A stretch of DNA of 64,000 nt, from the NCBI GenBank assembly GCA_943846595.1, contig OX044355.1, positions 310,001 through 374,000 of the forward strand, read 5' to 3'. How positions within the stretch are numbered: position 1 is the first letter of the stretch; the number at the start of each line of letters is the position of its first letter. Positions 17,832 through 26,760 of this stretch are shown here, one piece after another. Position numbers and translations under genes: made by a program. The stretch is from an uncultured Polaribacter sp. Lineage in GTDB: Bacteria > Bacteroidota > Bacteroidia > Flavobacteriales > Flavobacteriaceae. Below the pieces are notes generated by a model. That model did no database searches. It had not been told where the DNA came from and saw nothing but the letters and a program-made list of their open reading frames with translations.

Positions 17832-19142
17832 CTATCCTCCAAAATCATCAAAACGGATGTTTTCATCGGGTATTCCAAAATCTTCTCCCATTTTTTGTAC
17901 TGCTTTGTTCATTAATGGTGGTCCACAGAAATACAATTCCATGTCTTCTGGAGCTTCGTGGTGATCTAAGTAGTTTTCAATTACACAGTTGTGTATAAAC
18001 CCAACAAAACCATCTCCTTCAGTATCATTAATGTCTTTCTTGACTTTCCAGTTATCTGATTCTAATGGATCTGATAGAGCGATAAAGAATTTAAAATTTG
18101 GGAAATCTTTTTCTAAAGCTCTAAAGTGTTCGATATAAAACAATTCTGCTTTGGAACGTCCTCCGTACCAATAAGTTACTTTTCTACCCGTTTTTAAGGT
18201 TCTAAATAATTCGTATAAGTGAGAACGCATTGGCGCCATTCCTGCACCTCCCCCAACATAGAGCATTTCTGCTTCTGATTCGTTGATAAAAAATTCACCA
18301 TAAGGTCCTGAAATAACACATTTGTCTCCTTTTTTCAAACCAAAAATATACGAAGAAGCAACACCTGGGTTTACATCCATCCAGCCACCTTTTGCTCTAT
18401 CAAAGGGCGGAGTAGCAATACGAACGTTTAACATAATCTCTCTTCCTTCTGCTGGATAAGAGGCCATTGAGTAAGCTCTTTCAATTACCTCCTTATTGGT
18501 CATTACTAATGGTCTTAGTTTGAACTTATCCCATTCTGCTTCAAATTTTTCTGGTGTATCGTGCTCTTCAGGATGGGCAGTAATATCCATATCGGCGAAC
18601 TTTACTTCACAGGGTGGAATTTCTATTTGAATATAGCCTCCTGCCTTGTATCCCATGTCTTCTGGAATTTCAACAACAAATTCTTTAATGAAAGAGGCAA
18701 CATTGTAATTTCTTACCACAACTGCATCCCATTTCTTAATTCCAAAAATCTCTTCTGGAATGGAAATGTCCATGTCTTGTTTTACTTTAACCTGACAAGC
18801 TAATCGAATTCCATGCTTGAGCTCTTTACGAGTAAAGTGTGGCGTTTCTGTAGGTAAGGCTTCTCCTCCACCAGAATTTACGTGACACTCACATTGTACA
18901 CAAGATCCACCACCACCACAGGCAGATGGCAAAAATATTTTTTCTGCTCCCAAAGTGGTTAAAAGCGTGCTTCCTGAAGCCACTTCAATTTTTCTTTCTC
19001 CATTAATGGTCAAAGTTACGGGGCCGGATGGAGATAATTTTTGTTTGACAAATAATAATAACGTTACTAATAATAACACAATAGCTAAAAACGCTGCTAC
19101 GGTTGCTAATACAGTTCCTGTTGTACCTGCTGCTAATATCAT
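17832..19142 (-). CDS. nqrF: Na+-translocating NADH:quinone reductase, subunit F
   Basis: 436 residues. One N-terminal membrane helix (about 8-32) is followed by a [2Fe-2S] ferredoxin domain with C75, C81, C84 and C116 in the spacing usual for NqrF. The FAD domain carries RAYSMASYP, and the NADH domain has GGGAGMAPMRSH and FCGPP, ending in DDFGG. It takes electrons from NADH and passes them through FAD and the iron-sulfur centre into the pump. It is the last gene of nqrABCDEF and is separated from nqrE by 1 base. An extra cysteine, C86, sits beside the cluster. Confidence 0.98.
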   Translation of the reverse strand: MILAAGTTGTVLATVAAFLAIVLLLVTLLLFVKQKLSPSGPVTLTINGERKIEVASGSTLLTTLGAEKIFLPSACGGGGSCVQCECHVNSGGGEALPTETPHFTRKELKHGIRLACQVKVKQDMDISIPEEIFGIKKWDAVVVRNYNVASFIKEFVVEIPEDMGYKAGGYIQIEIPPCEVKFADMDITAHPEEHDTPEKFEAEWDKFKLRPLVMTNKEVIERAYSMASYPAEGREIMLNVRIATPPFDRAKGGWMDVNPGVASSYIFGLKKGDKCVISGPYGEFFINESEAEMLYVGGGAGMAPMRSHLYELFRTLKTGRKVTYWYGGRSKAELFYIEHFRALEKDFPNFKFFIALSDPLESDNWKVKKDINDTEGDGFVGFIHNCVIENYLDHHEAPEDMELYFCGPPLMNKAVQKMGEDFGIPDENIRFDDFGG

Positions 19143-19143
19143 A

Positions 19144-19890
19144 TTACTGGTTGTTTGTATTGGTGTTATCGGCGATTACTTTTGTAATTGCTTCTTTTTT
19201 GTCTGTTTTATTTTCTGGTTGTGTTGCTACTTTTGGCGTTTCTTTTTTCGCTTCATCTCCTCCGGTTAACATCCCTCCAAAACTCATAAAACCAATGGCC
19301 ATTAATCCTGTTATGATAAAGGTAATTCCTAAACCTCTGAGGGCTGGAGGTACACTTGAATAACGGATTTTTTCACGAATGGCAGCAATGGCTAAAATGG
19401 CTAAGAACCATCCAATTCCAGATCCAACTCCATAGGTTAATGACAATCCTAAGGTAGGAATCTCACGAGATTGCATGAACAAACTTCCTCCTAATATTGC
19501 ACAGTTTACTGCAATTAAGGGTAAGAAAATCCCTAGTGAATTGTATAATGACGGGGAAAATTTTTCCACCACAATTTCTACTAACTGCACCATGGTAGCA
19601 ATGGTTGCAATAAACATAATAAAAGAAAGGAAACTTAAGTCCATTGTATCCGCTCCATCTACTCCGTATGCTGGATCCAACCAAACGAGGGCACCTTCTT
19701 GTAAAATATATTGATCTAACAACCAGTTTAAAGGTACGGTTACTGCCAAAACAAAAATGACAGCAGCTCCTAGGCCCACAGCGGTTGATACTTTTTTAGA
19801 TACAGCAAGGTATGAACACATTCCTAAAAAGGTTGCGAAAACCATGTTGTCTATAAATATCGATTTGAAAAATAATTCTAAATGTTCCAT
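19144..19890 (-). CDS. nqrE: Na+-translocating NADH:quinone reductase, subunit E
   Basis: 248 residues. The first 205 form the usual six-helix subunit, with [13 protein letters not shown] in the centre holding the membrane Fe site cysteine. Typical NqrE proteins are about 200 residues. This one has about 45 extra C-terminal residues, hydrophilic and rich in Lys, Thr and Asn (from about [11 protein letters not shown]), with no recognised motif. It pairs with NqrD to hold the intramembrane iron centre. A leader of 81 bases with three heptamer repeats separates it from nqrD, which is unusual within this operon. Confidence 0.96.
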   Translation of the reverse strand: MEHLELFFKSIFIDNMVFATFLGMCSYLAVSKKVSTAVGLGAAVIFVLAVTVPLNWLLDQYILQEGALVWLDPAYGVDGADTMDLSFLSFIMFIATIATMVQLVEIVVEKFSPSLYNSLGIFLPLIAVNCAILGGSLFMQSREIPTLGLSLTYGVGSGIGWFLAILAIAAIREKIRYSSVPPALRGLGITFIITGLMAIGFMSFGGMLTGGDEAKKETPKVATQPENKTDKKEAITKVIADNTNTNNQ

Positions 19891-19905
19891 TTTTTTATCG
19901 TTTTT

Positions 19906-19926
19906 AGTACTCAGTATTCAGTATTC
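19906..19926. repeat. Heptamer tandem repeat between nqrD and nqrE
   Basis: Three copies in a row of AGTAyTC (AGTACTC, AGTATTC, AGTATTC), read on the plus strand. The tract lies in the 81-base gap upstream of nqrE, starting 16 bases before the nqrE ATG. Tandem heptamers change copy number by slippage, so leader length may vary. Confidence 0.75.
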
Positions 19927-19971
19927 AATTCGCATTTGTCTGCAAACTGGAACTACTACTAAGAACTAATT

Positions 19972-20625
19972 TTAATTTTCTTCTATTAATGATGTATTTC
20001 TACTACGTTGGATCCAAATAATAAGACCTACCACGATTAGTGCCATTGGTGATAATAACATAAATCCGTTGTTTTCATATCCATAAGCGTATAAGCCTGA
20101 CAATTCTCCTGGGATTGGATTTCCTAATACTGGATACCCTAATAAGGTTCCTGCTCCTAAAAGTTCTCTAAAAAACCCAACGATGATTAAAATGACACCA
20201 TATCCTACCGAATTTCCAATACCATCCAAGAAAGCTCTCCAAGGTCCATTTCCTAAAGCAAAAGCTTCAAAACGCCCCATAATAATACAGTTGGTAATAA
20301 TCAAACCAACAAAAACAGAGAGTGTCTTACTGAGTTCATATGCAAATGCTTTTAGTACTAAATCTACTATAATTACAAGAGTTGCAACAACGATAAGTTG
20401 TACAATAATTCTAATTTTTGATGGAATGATATTTCTCATTAAAGAAATTACCACGTTTCCTAAGCCCAATACAAACAGTACCGAAATTGACATTACAATG
20501 GAAGCTTCTAGCTCTGCTGTAATTGCTAAAGCGGAACAAATTCCTAATACTTGAATCGTAATAGGGTTGTTATCCGTTAAAGGATCTTTAAGTAATGCTG
20601 CGTCTTTTTTTGATAAAAGTCCCAT
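19972..20625 (-). CDS. nqrD: Na+-translocating NADH:quinone reductase, subunit D
   Basis: 217 residues, six predicted membrane helices, NqrDE/RnfAE family. The central TNCIIMGRFEAFALGNGPW block holds the conserved Cys that with NqrE binds the intramembrane iron. MGLLSKKDAALLKDPLTDNNPI is the cytoplasmic N-terminus usual for NqrD. It is 2 bases after nqrC and 81 bases ahead of nqrE. The short C-terminal tail is ordinary. Confidence 0.97.
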   Translation of the reverse strand: MGLLSKKDAALLKDPLTDNNPITIQVLGICSALAITAELEASIVMSISVLFVLGLGNVVISLMRNIIPSKIRIIVQLIVVATLVIIVDLVLKAFAYELSKTLSVFVGLIITNCIIMGRFEAFALGNGPWRAFLDGIGNSVGYGVILIIVGFFRELLGAGTLLGYPVLGNPIPGELSGLYAYGYENNGFMLLSPMALIVVGLIIWIQRSRNTSLIEEN

Positions 20626-20627
20626 AA

Positions 20628-21377
20628 TTATTTTTTTAATGTTTTAAAATAAGGCACATACATTGCCAAGTCTTTCTTAATCATGGCAGAAACACCGTCT
20701 CCTGTAATAGTAGCACCTGCTATGGCATCTACTTCGTAATCTGTCTTTTCTAAATTCTTTGGGTCATTGTTCCCTTTGGCAACTTTAATCCCCTTAAATT
20801 CTCCAGCTTCGTTTAATAAGTGTTCACCAATAAAGTCGTCCATAAAATAACGTTGCTTGATGTTTGCTCCTAAACCTGGCGTTTCTCCTTTGTGATCAAA
20901 ATAAGCACCTTGTATAATCATGTTTTCATCCATAGCAACATAACCCCAAATGGCATCCCAAAGACCTTTTCCTCGAATGGGTGCCACATAAAGTGTCACT
21001 CCCTCTTTATTTTTACCAACAAACAAAGGCAATCTTCTTTGCTTTCCTTGCTTGGCTAAGGTTTGCTCTTTTTTGATATCAATTAGATAGGCATCCGAAT
21101 TTTCAATTTCATTGCCTCCTTGAACTTCAATTTGCTTTGTGATGTATTCTGAAAATGCAGTTCCTGCTACTTCTGTAGATACAAATGTAGCACTTGTTCC
21201 TTCATTTTCGTTGATGCCTAATGCATACAAAATGTTCTGTTGCTTTTCAATTCTCTTGTTCTCGTCAATGTTCGGTTTTAAGGACGAAGCCATAAAAGCC
21301 AACAAAGATCCTACAACCAACACCATAATAATGGCGAAAATCATTGTATAGCTATTACTATCTGTTCTCTTACTCAT
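20628..21377 (-). CDS. nqrC: Na+-translocating NADH:quinone reductase, subunit C
   Basis: 249 residues. One N-terminal membrane helix (11-31) anchors a periplasmic FMN-binding domain. The flavinylation motif is D217-A-I-A-G-A-T223-I-T, with T223 the expected site of covalent FMN attached by ApbE. The domain also has ETPGLGANI, which shields the flavin. It passes electrons between NqrD/E and NqrB. It lies 2 bases after nqrB and 2 bases before nqrD. Confidence 0.97.
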   Translation of the reverse strand: MSKRTDSNSYTMIFAIIMVLVVGSLLAFMASSLKPNIDENKRIEKQQNILYALGINENEGTSATFVSTEVAGTAFSEYITKQIEVQGGNEIENSDAYLIDIKKEQTLAKQGKQRRLPLFVGKNKEGVTLYVAPIRGKGLWDAIWGYVAMDENMIIQGAYFDHKGETPGLGANIKQRYFMDDFIGEHLLNEAGEFKGIKVAKGNNDPKNLEKTDYEVDAIAGATITGDGVSAMIKKDLAMYVPYFKTLKK

Positions 21378-21379
21378 AA

Positions 21380-22591
21380 TTAGGCAGTTTTAACTTTAGT
21401 ACGTGATAATCTTTTCTTTACATTTCCTTGTACCACATAATGGTCAATGGTTGGAGCGAAGACATTCATTAGCAGAATGGCTAAGAAGACTCCTTCTGGA
21501 TAGGCAGGATTAAAGACACGGATCATGATGGATATAAAACCAATTAAGAAACCGTAAATCCATTTTCCTTTATTTGTTTGTGACCCAGTTACCGGATCTG
21601 TAGCCATAAATACGGCTCCAAATGCCAAACCTCCAATGATTAAATGTTCATACCAAACAGTACTCATTAAACCATAGAACTTGCTTGAGTATGTGATGAT
21701 GTCTGCGGCAACAATTTGATTGAAAATGAAACCCATTACTGCTGCTCCAATAAAAGTGGAAACAATAATTCTCCAACTTCCAATTTTAGTAAAAATTAGG
21801 ATGGCAGCACCTACCAATATTAAGAAAGCAGATGTTTCACCAACAGATCCTGGAATAAAACCAAAAAAGGCTTCCCATAAATCATAGTTTGCTGGCTGAT
21901 TTTGTGCATAGGTTCCCAACATGGTTTCTCCAGAAATTGCATCTGCAGTTCCTGTTCTGTTTACGGCATCGTATACCCAAACTTTATCTCCAGACATCCA
22001 AGTTGGATAGGCAAAAAATAAAAAGGCTCTAATAGTTAAAGCAGGGTTTAAGATATTCATTCCTGTTCCACCGAAAACTTCTTTTCCAATGACCACACCA
22101 AAAATAACGGCTATAGACAACATCCACAATGGAGTGTCTACAGGAACAATTAATGGGACTAACATTCCGGTTACTAAGTATCCTTCTTCTACTTCGTGTC
22201 CTTTTATAACTGCGAAAATAAACTCCACTAAAAGCCCAACTCCATATGAAACGATTACTAAAGGCAATACTTTTATTATCCCGATCCAGAAATTGTCCAT
22301 TGTTAAAAAGGAACCCAATACGGAAAATTCTGAGGTAATTCCTTTCGCTACATCAATCGCTGCATAATGTTGATACCCTGCATTGAACATTCCAAAAAGT
22401 AAACATGGAATTAATGCCATGATGACAATATTCATTGTACGTTTTAAATCATCTGCTGCTTTGATATGAGTTCCTCCGTGAGTCACTTCATTTGGTAAAT
22501 ATAAAAAGGTATGGATAGCGTTGAACGCTGGTGCCATTTTGGTTCCTTTATATTTCTCTTTTAAAGTATGTAAGTTTTGTTTTAAGCCCAT
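21380..22591 (-). CDS. nqrB: Na+-translocating NADH:quinone reductase, subunit B
   Basis: 403 residues, about ten membrane helices, NqrB/RnfD family. The subunit holds covalent FMN, riboflavin and the Na+ path. The expected attachment site is D217-A-I-S-G-E222-T223. The consensus has Ala where E222 stands, so the motif is close but not exact. Other family blocks are present: VTHGGTHIKAADDLKRTMN at the N-terminus, EEGYLVTGMLVPL, and FGGTGMNILNPAL. It lies 4 bases after nqrA and is the core of the pump. Confidence 0.97.
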   Translation of the reverse strand: MGLKQNLHTLKEKYKGTKMAPAFNAIHTFLYLPNEVTHGGTHIKAADDLKRTMNIVIMALIPCLLFGMFNAGYQHYAAIDVAKGITSEFSVLGSFLTMDNFWIGIIKVLPLVIVSYGVGLLVEFIFAVIKGHEVEEGYLVTGMLVPLIVPVDTPLWMLSIAVIFGVVIGKEVFGGTGMNILNPALTIRAFLFFAYPTWMSGDKVWVYDAVNRTGTADAISGETMLGTYAQNQPANYDLWEAFFGFIPGSVGETSAFLILVGAAILIFTKIGSWRIIVSTFIGAAVMGFIFNQIVAADIITYSSKFYGLMSTVWYEHLIIGGLAFGAVFMATDPVTGSQTNKGKWIYGFLIGFISIMIRVFNPAYPEGVFLAILLMNVFAPTIDHYVVQGNVKKRLSRTKVKTA

Positions 22592-22595
22592 AATC

Positions 22596-23945
22596 TTATC
22601 CTAATTCTTCTCTCATTAAATCTAAACCTTCACGAATGATTTTTTGGTGAGGTTGTTTAGATACACATATAAATTCTGTTAATGCAAAATCTTCTGGGGC
22701 TACTTCGTAGGCGCCCAAAGCTTCCATTTCATCTAAATCTTTATACATACACGCTTTTAGTAACTGCATTGGATACAGGTCTAAAGGAAACACTTTTTCA
22801 TAAGATCCGGTTACTACAAATGCTCTGTGTTCTCCGTTGGTGTTGGTATTTAAATCGTATTTCTTATTGGGGGTTAACCAAGAAAAGGTCAAAGCTCTTG
22901 AAGTCGATATTTTATTGAATACCGGTTTGTTCCAACCAAAGAATTCGTAATCATCTCCTTCTGGTATTGCGGTTATTTGATTGTCGTAGTACCCAACAAA
23001 ACCTTCTTCTTCTACTTGGCTGCCAGACAATACGTTACCACTAATGATTCTCGTATTATCGTTGTTTAAATTCCCTTTAACTAGCGGTGCAATTTGCGCT
23101 CCGGCAGTTGCTGTAACATAATGTGGTTTGCTGAACTGTGAACCCGTTAAGGCTAGAGTTCTTGTTATATTGAACTTTCCTGTCAACAACAACTCCCCAA
23201 TAACAAGAAGATCTTGTGGCGTTATTACCCAAACTACTTCTCCTTTGTTAATAGGATCTATATGTGCAATTTGTGTTCCAACATTCCCAATTGGGTGAGG
23301 TCCTGAAACTTTATGAAGTTCAATTCCTTCTAGGTTCGAAAACGACGAGTTTGCATTTTTACCAACAGAAACATGAAGTTTCCCTTTGGTTAATTTACCC
23401 ACTGCTGTTAAAGCGGCTTGCAACTCGGCTTCTTTCCCTTTTAAAGTGTACTCAAAATCGGCTGCCAATGGTGCACTTGCATACGCAGATATAAAAATTG
23501 CTTTTGGAGCTTGATTTGGATTGGCAACCACATCATAGGGACGCTGTTTTACAAATGGCCAACAACCAGAAGCTAACAAATGATTTTTCACCTCTTCTGC
23601 AGACATACTCGCTGCATCTTTAGTACCAAAATCTTTAAATTCTTGTGTTGCGTTTGCGGCAATATTGATTGCTAAAACTTTTCTTCTTTCTCCGCGAATA
23701 ACCTTGGTAACTTTTCCACTTACTGGACTTGGAAATAAAATACGTTCATCACTCTTAGAATAAAAAAGTGGTTCTCCGGCCTTTACTTCTGCTCCTTCTT
23801 TGGCAATAAGTTTAACGGTTATTCCGTGAAAATCTGATGGCTTTATTGCATAAAAACCCCCTGTAGCAAGTTGCGTGGTTGTTTGTTCTGCTTCGCCTAC
23901 AAGACGAATATTTAAGCCTTTCTTTATACGGATGTCTTTTGACAT
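22596..23945 (-). CDS. nqrA: Na+-translocating NADH:quinone reductase, subunit A
   Basis: 449 residues, soluble cytoplasmic subunit and first gene of nqrABCDEF. It starts MSKDIRIKKGLNIRLVGEAE, as in the family, and holds FHGITVKLIAKEGAEVKAGEPLFY (an RnfC-like barrel), VSGPHPIGNVGTQIAHIDP, and the C-terminal TEFICVSKQPHQKIIREGLDLM. NqrA supports quinone binding at the interface with NqrB. A perfect -7 element is 37 bases upstream, so the six genes probably form one transcript ending at the hairpin after nqrF. Confidence 0.97.
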   Translation of the reverse strand: MSKDIRIKKGLNIRLVGEAEQTTTQLATGGFYAIKPSDFHGITVKLIAKEGAEVKAGEPLFYSKSDERILFPSPVSGKVTKVIRGERRKVLAINIAANATQEFKDFGTKDAASMSAEEVKNHLLASGCWPFVKQRPYDVVANPNQAPKAIFISAYASAPLAADFEYTLKGKEAELQAALTAVGKLTKGKLHVSVGKNANSSFSNLEGIELHKVSGPHPIGNVGTQIAHIDPINKGEVVWVITPQDLLVIGELLLTGKFNITRTLALTGSQFSKPHYVTATAGAQIAPLVKGNLNNDNTRIISGNVLSGSQVEEEGFVGYYDNQITAIPEGDDYEFFGWNKPVFNKISTSRALTFSWLTPNKKYDLNTNTNGEHRAFVVTGSYEKVFPLDLYPMQLLKACMYKDLDEMEALGAYEVAPEDFALTEFICVSKQPHQKIIREGLDLMREELG

Positions 23946-23982
23946 AGGTTTTTGTTAATTTTATTTATCTAAAAAAATCATG

Positions 23983-23990
23983 CAAATTTA
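23983..23990 (-). promoter_or_regulatory. -7 element of the nqr operon
   Basis: TAAATTTG on the minus strand, exact TAnnTTTG, 37 bases before the nqrA ATG. No clear TTG is seen at the expected -33 position. Confidence 0.5.
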
Positions 23991-24194
23991 AAGGTTTTAC
24001 GGCTTATTTTTGATACGATTCACACTATATATTTATTAATATTATTATTTATACTGATTCTAAATAATAAAACAGCACAGAAGAAAAATATTTTTTTACG
24101 AGGTATAGCGTTCCTAGAATAAACCACGAGTTTCTTTTTATTACTTAAAAAAAAAGGAACAATATTTGTGCCAATTCATTGAATATAAAATTTC

Positions 24195-24202
24195 TATTTT
24201 TG
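24195..24202 (+). promoter_or_regulatory. -7 element for the T9SS plug gene
   Basis: TATTTTTG, 21 bases before the preferred ATG at 24224. It lies inside the frame that would start at TTG 24179, so the longer start is unlikely. Confidence 0.5.
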
Positions 24203-24223
24203 ATAAAATTATTAATCCCAATT

Positions 24224-25438
24224 ATGAAGTTAAAAATAAGTTACTTTTTTTTATTGATTGCAACATCGCTTCATGCACAACAAATAAAATCGATTCAATT
24301 AAGACCCTTACAAGAAAAGGTTTTTACGTCGATTGTACCCTTGGGAAACGTTTTAGAATTGTCTTTTGATGACCTAGATGCCGATGGCAAAAGCTATCAA
24401 TATAAAATCGAACACATGACCAGTGACTGGAATAAAAGCAGGATGCTAACCAGTCAATACATTGATGGTTTTGATCAAAATACCATTTTAGAGGTTACAA
24501 ACTCCTTCAACACTTTACAAAACTACACCCATTATCGTGTGCAAATTCCAAACACAAATTCAATCATTACAAAAAGTGGAAACTACTTGCTATCTATTCT
24601 GAATGATGATGATGAACTCATTTTTTCGAGAAGGTTTGTACTCTATGAACGGGAGGCTATAGTTGGGGTATCAGTAGAAAGAAGTCGAAATACAAGGACC
24701 TCCAACACACAACAAACCATTCAGTTTTCTGTCAATCACCCAACTTTACAAATTAACAACCCGAGACAAGAAATTAAAGTTGTGATCCTAAAAAACGAGA
24801 ATTGGAAGGAAAAGATCACCAATTTACAGCCCACCTTCTTCAAAGCAAACCAACTCTTATACACCTATACCAACAAAACAAATTTTTGGGGAGATAATGA
24901 GTATTATAATTTCGATACCAAGTTTCTTAGAAATAGAAGCTTAGGAATTCAACTGGTAGAAAAAAAAGACGTTTACCATCTTTACCTCTACCCGCAGAAT
25001 TACAATAAATATAAAAAATACACCTATTTTCCAGACATTAATGGCCAATTTGTAATACGAACTTTAGAAGCGAATGATGCAGAAACAGAAGCAGATTACG
25101 CAATGATGCATTTTTCACTGAATACCAATCAACCTTTTAGCGGTAAAGAAGTTTATGTGTATGGCGCGTTTAATAATTTTGAATTAACTCCTGAAAACAA
25201 AATGGCTTTTGATCCAGAAAAAAGGATGTACAGAACAAACTTTCTTTTAAAGCAGGGTTTTTACAATTATAGCTTCGCCACAGTTGATGAAGACAATAGG
25301 GTAAATTTAAGGACTATTAATGGGTCCTTTTATGAAACAGAAAATCAATATACTGTGCTGGTGTACTATCAATCTTTTGGGGACCTATATGAGAGAGTGA
25401 TTGGTGTGGGAACTGGTTTTCTTGATCAAAATAGATAG
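24224..25438 (+). CDS. Type IX secretion system plug protein (DUF5103 family)
   Basis: 404 residues from ATG 24224. The N-terminus MKLKISYFFLLIATSLHA is a Sec signal with cleavage near HA-QQ, so the mature protein is periplasmic. The sequence has the beta-rich pattern of the family renamed T9SS plug protein: IKSIQLRPL, DLDADGKSYQYKIEHM and WNKSRM near the start, and GKEVYVYGAFNNFELTPEN with a carbohydrate-binding-like fold in the second half. In Flavobacterium johnsoniae such a protein closes the periplasmic end of the SprA translocon. Assignment rests on the DUF5103 resemblance. It is followed 47 bases later by apaG. Confidence 0.8.
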   Translation: MKLKISYFFLLIATSLHAQQIKSIQLRPLQEKVFTSIVPLGNVLELSFDDLDADGKSYQYKIEHMTSDWNKSRMLTSQYIDGFDQNTILEVTNSFNTLQNYTHYRVQIPNTNSIITKSGNYLLSILNDDDELIFSRRFVLYEREAIVGVSVERSRNTRTSNTQQTIQFSVNHPTLQINNPRQEIKVVILKNENWKEKITNLQPTFFKANQLLYTYTNKTNFWGDNEYYNFDTKFLRNRSLGIQLVEKKDVYHLYLYPQNYNKYKKYTYFPDINGQFVIRTLEANDAETEADYAMMHFSLNTNQPFSGKEVYVYGAFNNFELTPENKMAFDPEKRMYRTNFLLKQGFYNYSFATVDEDNRVNLRTINGSFYETENQYTVLVYYQSFGDLYERVIGVGTGFLDQNR

Positions 25439-25485
25439 TTTAAATAATGTTGTTATTTTGAAGCAAATGAACTATATTTACTTCA

Positions 25486-25872
25486 ATGGAAACGCAAATC
25501 ACAAAGGGCATTAAAATCTCTGTTCAAACTACTTTTAAGCGTACGAGTAGGAGTAATCATACTTTATACTATGCATTTTCCTATGCAATCACTATCGAAA
25601 ATAGATCCAATGAAACGGTGCAACTTACAGATCGTTATTGGGAAATTTTTGACAGTTTAAATCAAATAGAAATTGTAGCTGGAGAAGGCGTTGTTGGACA
25701 AAGTCCGATACTAAAACCCAGCGAAAAATATACGTACACATCGGGGTGTTTTTTGACTTCTAACCTGGGTGCTATGAAAGGGTTTTACTCCATGACAAAT
25801 CTAGTTACTTTTGAGCAATTTAAAGTGATGATCCCCACGTTTCAACTTACAAATCCGTTACTTTTAAATTAA
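25486..25872 (+). CDS. apaG: ApaG-domain protein
   Basis: 128 residues, the usual ApaG length. It begins METQITKGIKISVQTTF and contains YAFSYAITIENRS, VQLTDRYWEIFDS, GEGVVGQSPILKPSEKYTYTSG and GAMKGFYSM, the characteristic fibronectin-III-like fold. In enterobacteria apaG affects Co2+ resistance and Mg2+ efflux, but the biochemical activity is not settled. In Bacteroidota it often stands alone, as here. It lies 47 bases after the plug gene. Confidence 0.93.
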   Translation: METQITKGIKISVQTTFKRTSRSNHTLYYAFSYAITIENRSNETVQLTDRYWEIFDSLNQIEIVAGEGVVGQSPILKPSEKYTYTSGCFLTSNLGAMKGFYSMTNLVTFEQFKVMIPTFQLTNPLLLN

Positions 25873-25950
25873 AAAAACAAATCAAAGTGTGTTCGCTTAA
25901 AAGGATTTGCAGGTCTCAATTATAAAACCCATTTTTCTTTTTGCATTGTA

Positions 25951-26658
25951 CTAAAAAACAATCGTTTTCTTTGAAGTTTTACCTTTTAAAAGATCATTAT
26001 AAATAAGGCAAATATCTTCTTCTTTTTTAACAGAGGTAATACTTACCGTTTCTACAAAATTACGCTTCATTTTTAAAGAAGTTTCTGGAGTTCCTTTGTT
26101 TGTTGATGTTTGGAAGTTTATAATTTCTTGTTGTTGAAAGGTTTTATTTTCTGACAACCAATCTGCAAACCAAGCACGCCTTGATGCTTTCATTTCTGAA
26201 GTGTACAAGGTAGAGGAAGACCATATTTTTGGCGCTTGAGCAAGTTCTGTAAAGTGTTTTGTAACCCCATCCCAAACCAATTCATAGGTTGCTAAAGAGT
26301 TTTTCCAGTCTACCAAAACCAAGGTAAACGGCTCTATATTATCAAATATAAAATTTTCTATACATGTCACTGAATTTTCAGCTGATAGAATTTTTTTAAC
26401 AATCAAACCCCTACTCATTGCATAGGGTCCTTTTCGTTCGTGAATTTCGAAACCACCATTCAACAAACAAACCAATCTATTTTTCTCACTCAGACCAATC
26501 CAAGTTCCGCCAGCCAACTCGTCTTTAGGGTACACCAGTGCAACTCCCTGCTTGTCATATTTTTTGGGTGCAATCGTTTTTCGCATGGGACTTTCATCAC
26601 GGTTGGATGTTAATATAAATTGATTATTTCCTATGGGAAGATAGGTAACTGTACACAT
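25951..26658 (-). CDS. NRDE (TANGO2-like) family protein
   Basis: 235 residues. It begins MCTVTYLPIGNNQFILTSNRDESPMR; the conserved N-R-D-E and the N-terminal cysteine at position 2 are characteristic of the family. GGTWIGLSEKNRLVCLLNG is the second family block. If the initiator Met is removed, Cys2 becomes the N-terminal residue, as in Ntn-type hydrolases; whether it acts so is unknown. It is cytoplasmic. The function in bacteria is unknown; in eukaryotes TANGO2 is linked to haem and lipid handling. It is divergent from pruA. Confidence 0.9.
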   Translation of the reverse strand: MCTVTYLPIGNNQFILTSNRDESPMRKTIAPKKYDKQGVALVYPKDELAGGTWIGLSEKNRLVCLLNGGFEIHERKGPYAMSRGLIVKKILSAENSVTCIENFIFDNIEPFTLVLVDWKNSLATYELVWDGVTKHFTELAQAPKIWSSSTLYTSEMKASRRAWFADWLSENKTFQQQEIINFQTSTNKGTPETSLKMKRNFVETVSITSVKKEEDICLIYNDLLKGKTSKKTIVF

Positions 26659-26713
26659 TTTTTTAAATTTCTTTTTTAAAGCATCAACAAATATACCTTG
26701 TGATTAAATATTG

Positions 26714-26721
26714 TAACTTTG
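26714..26721 (+). promoter_or_regulatory. -7 element for pruA
   Basis: TAACTTTG, exact TAnnTTTG, 39 bases before the pruA ATG. A TTG 13 bases further upstream is closer than the usual 17-23. Confidence 0.45.
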
Positions 26722-26760
26722 TTGTCAAAATTAATAGAATAAAATTTAAATACACATAAA

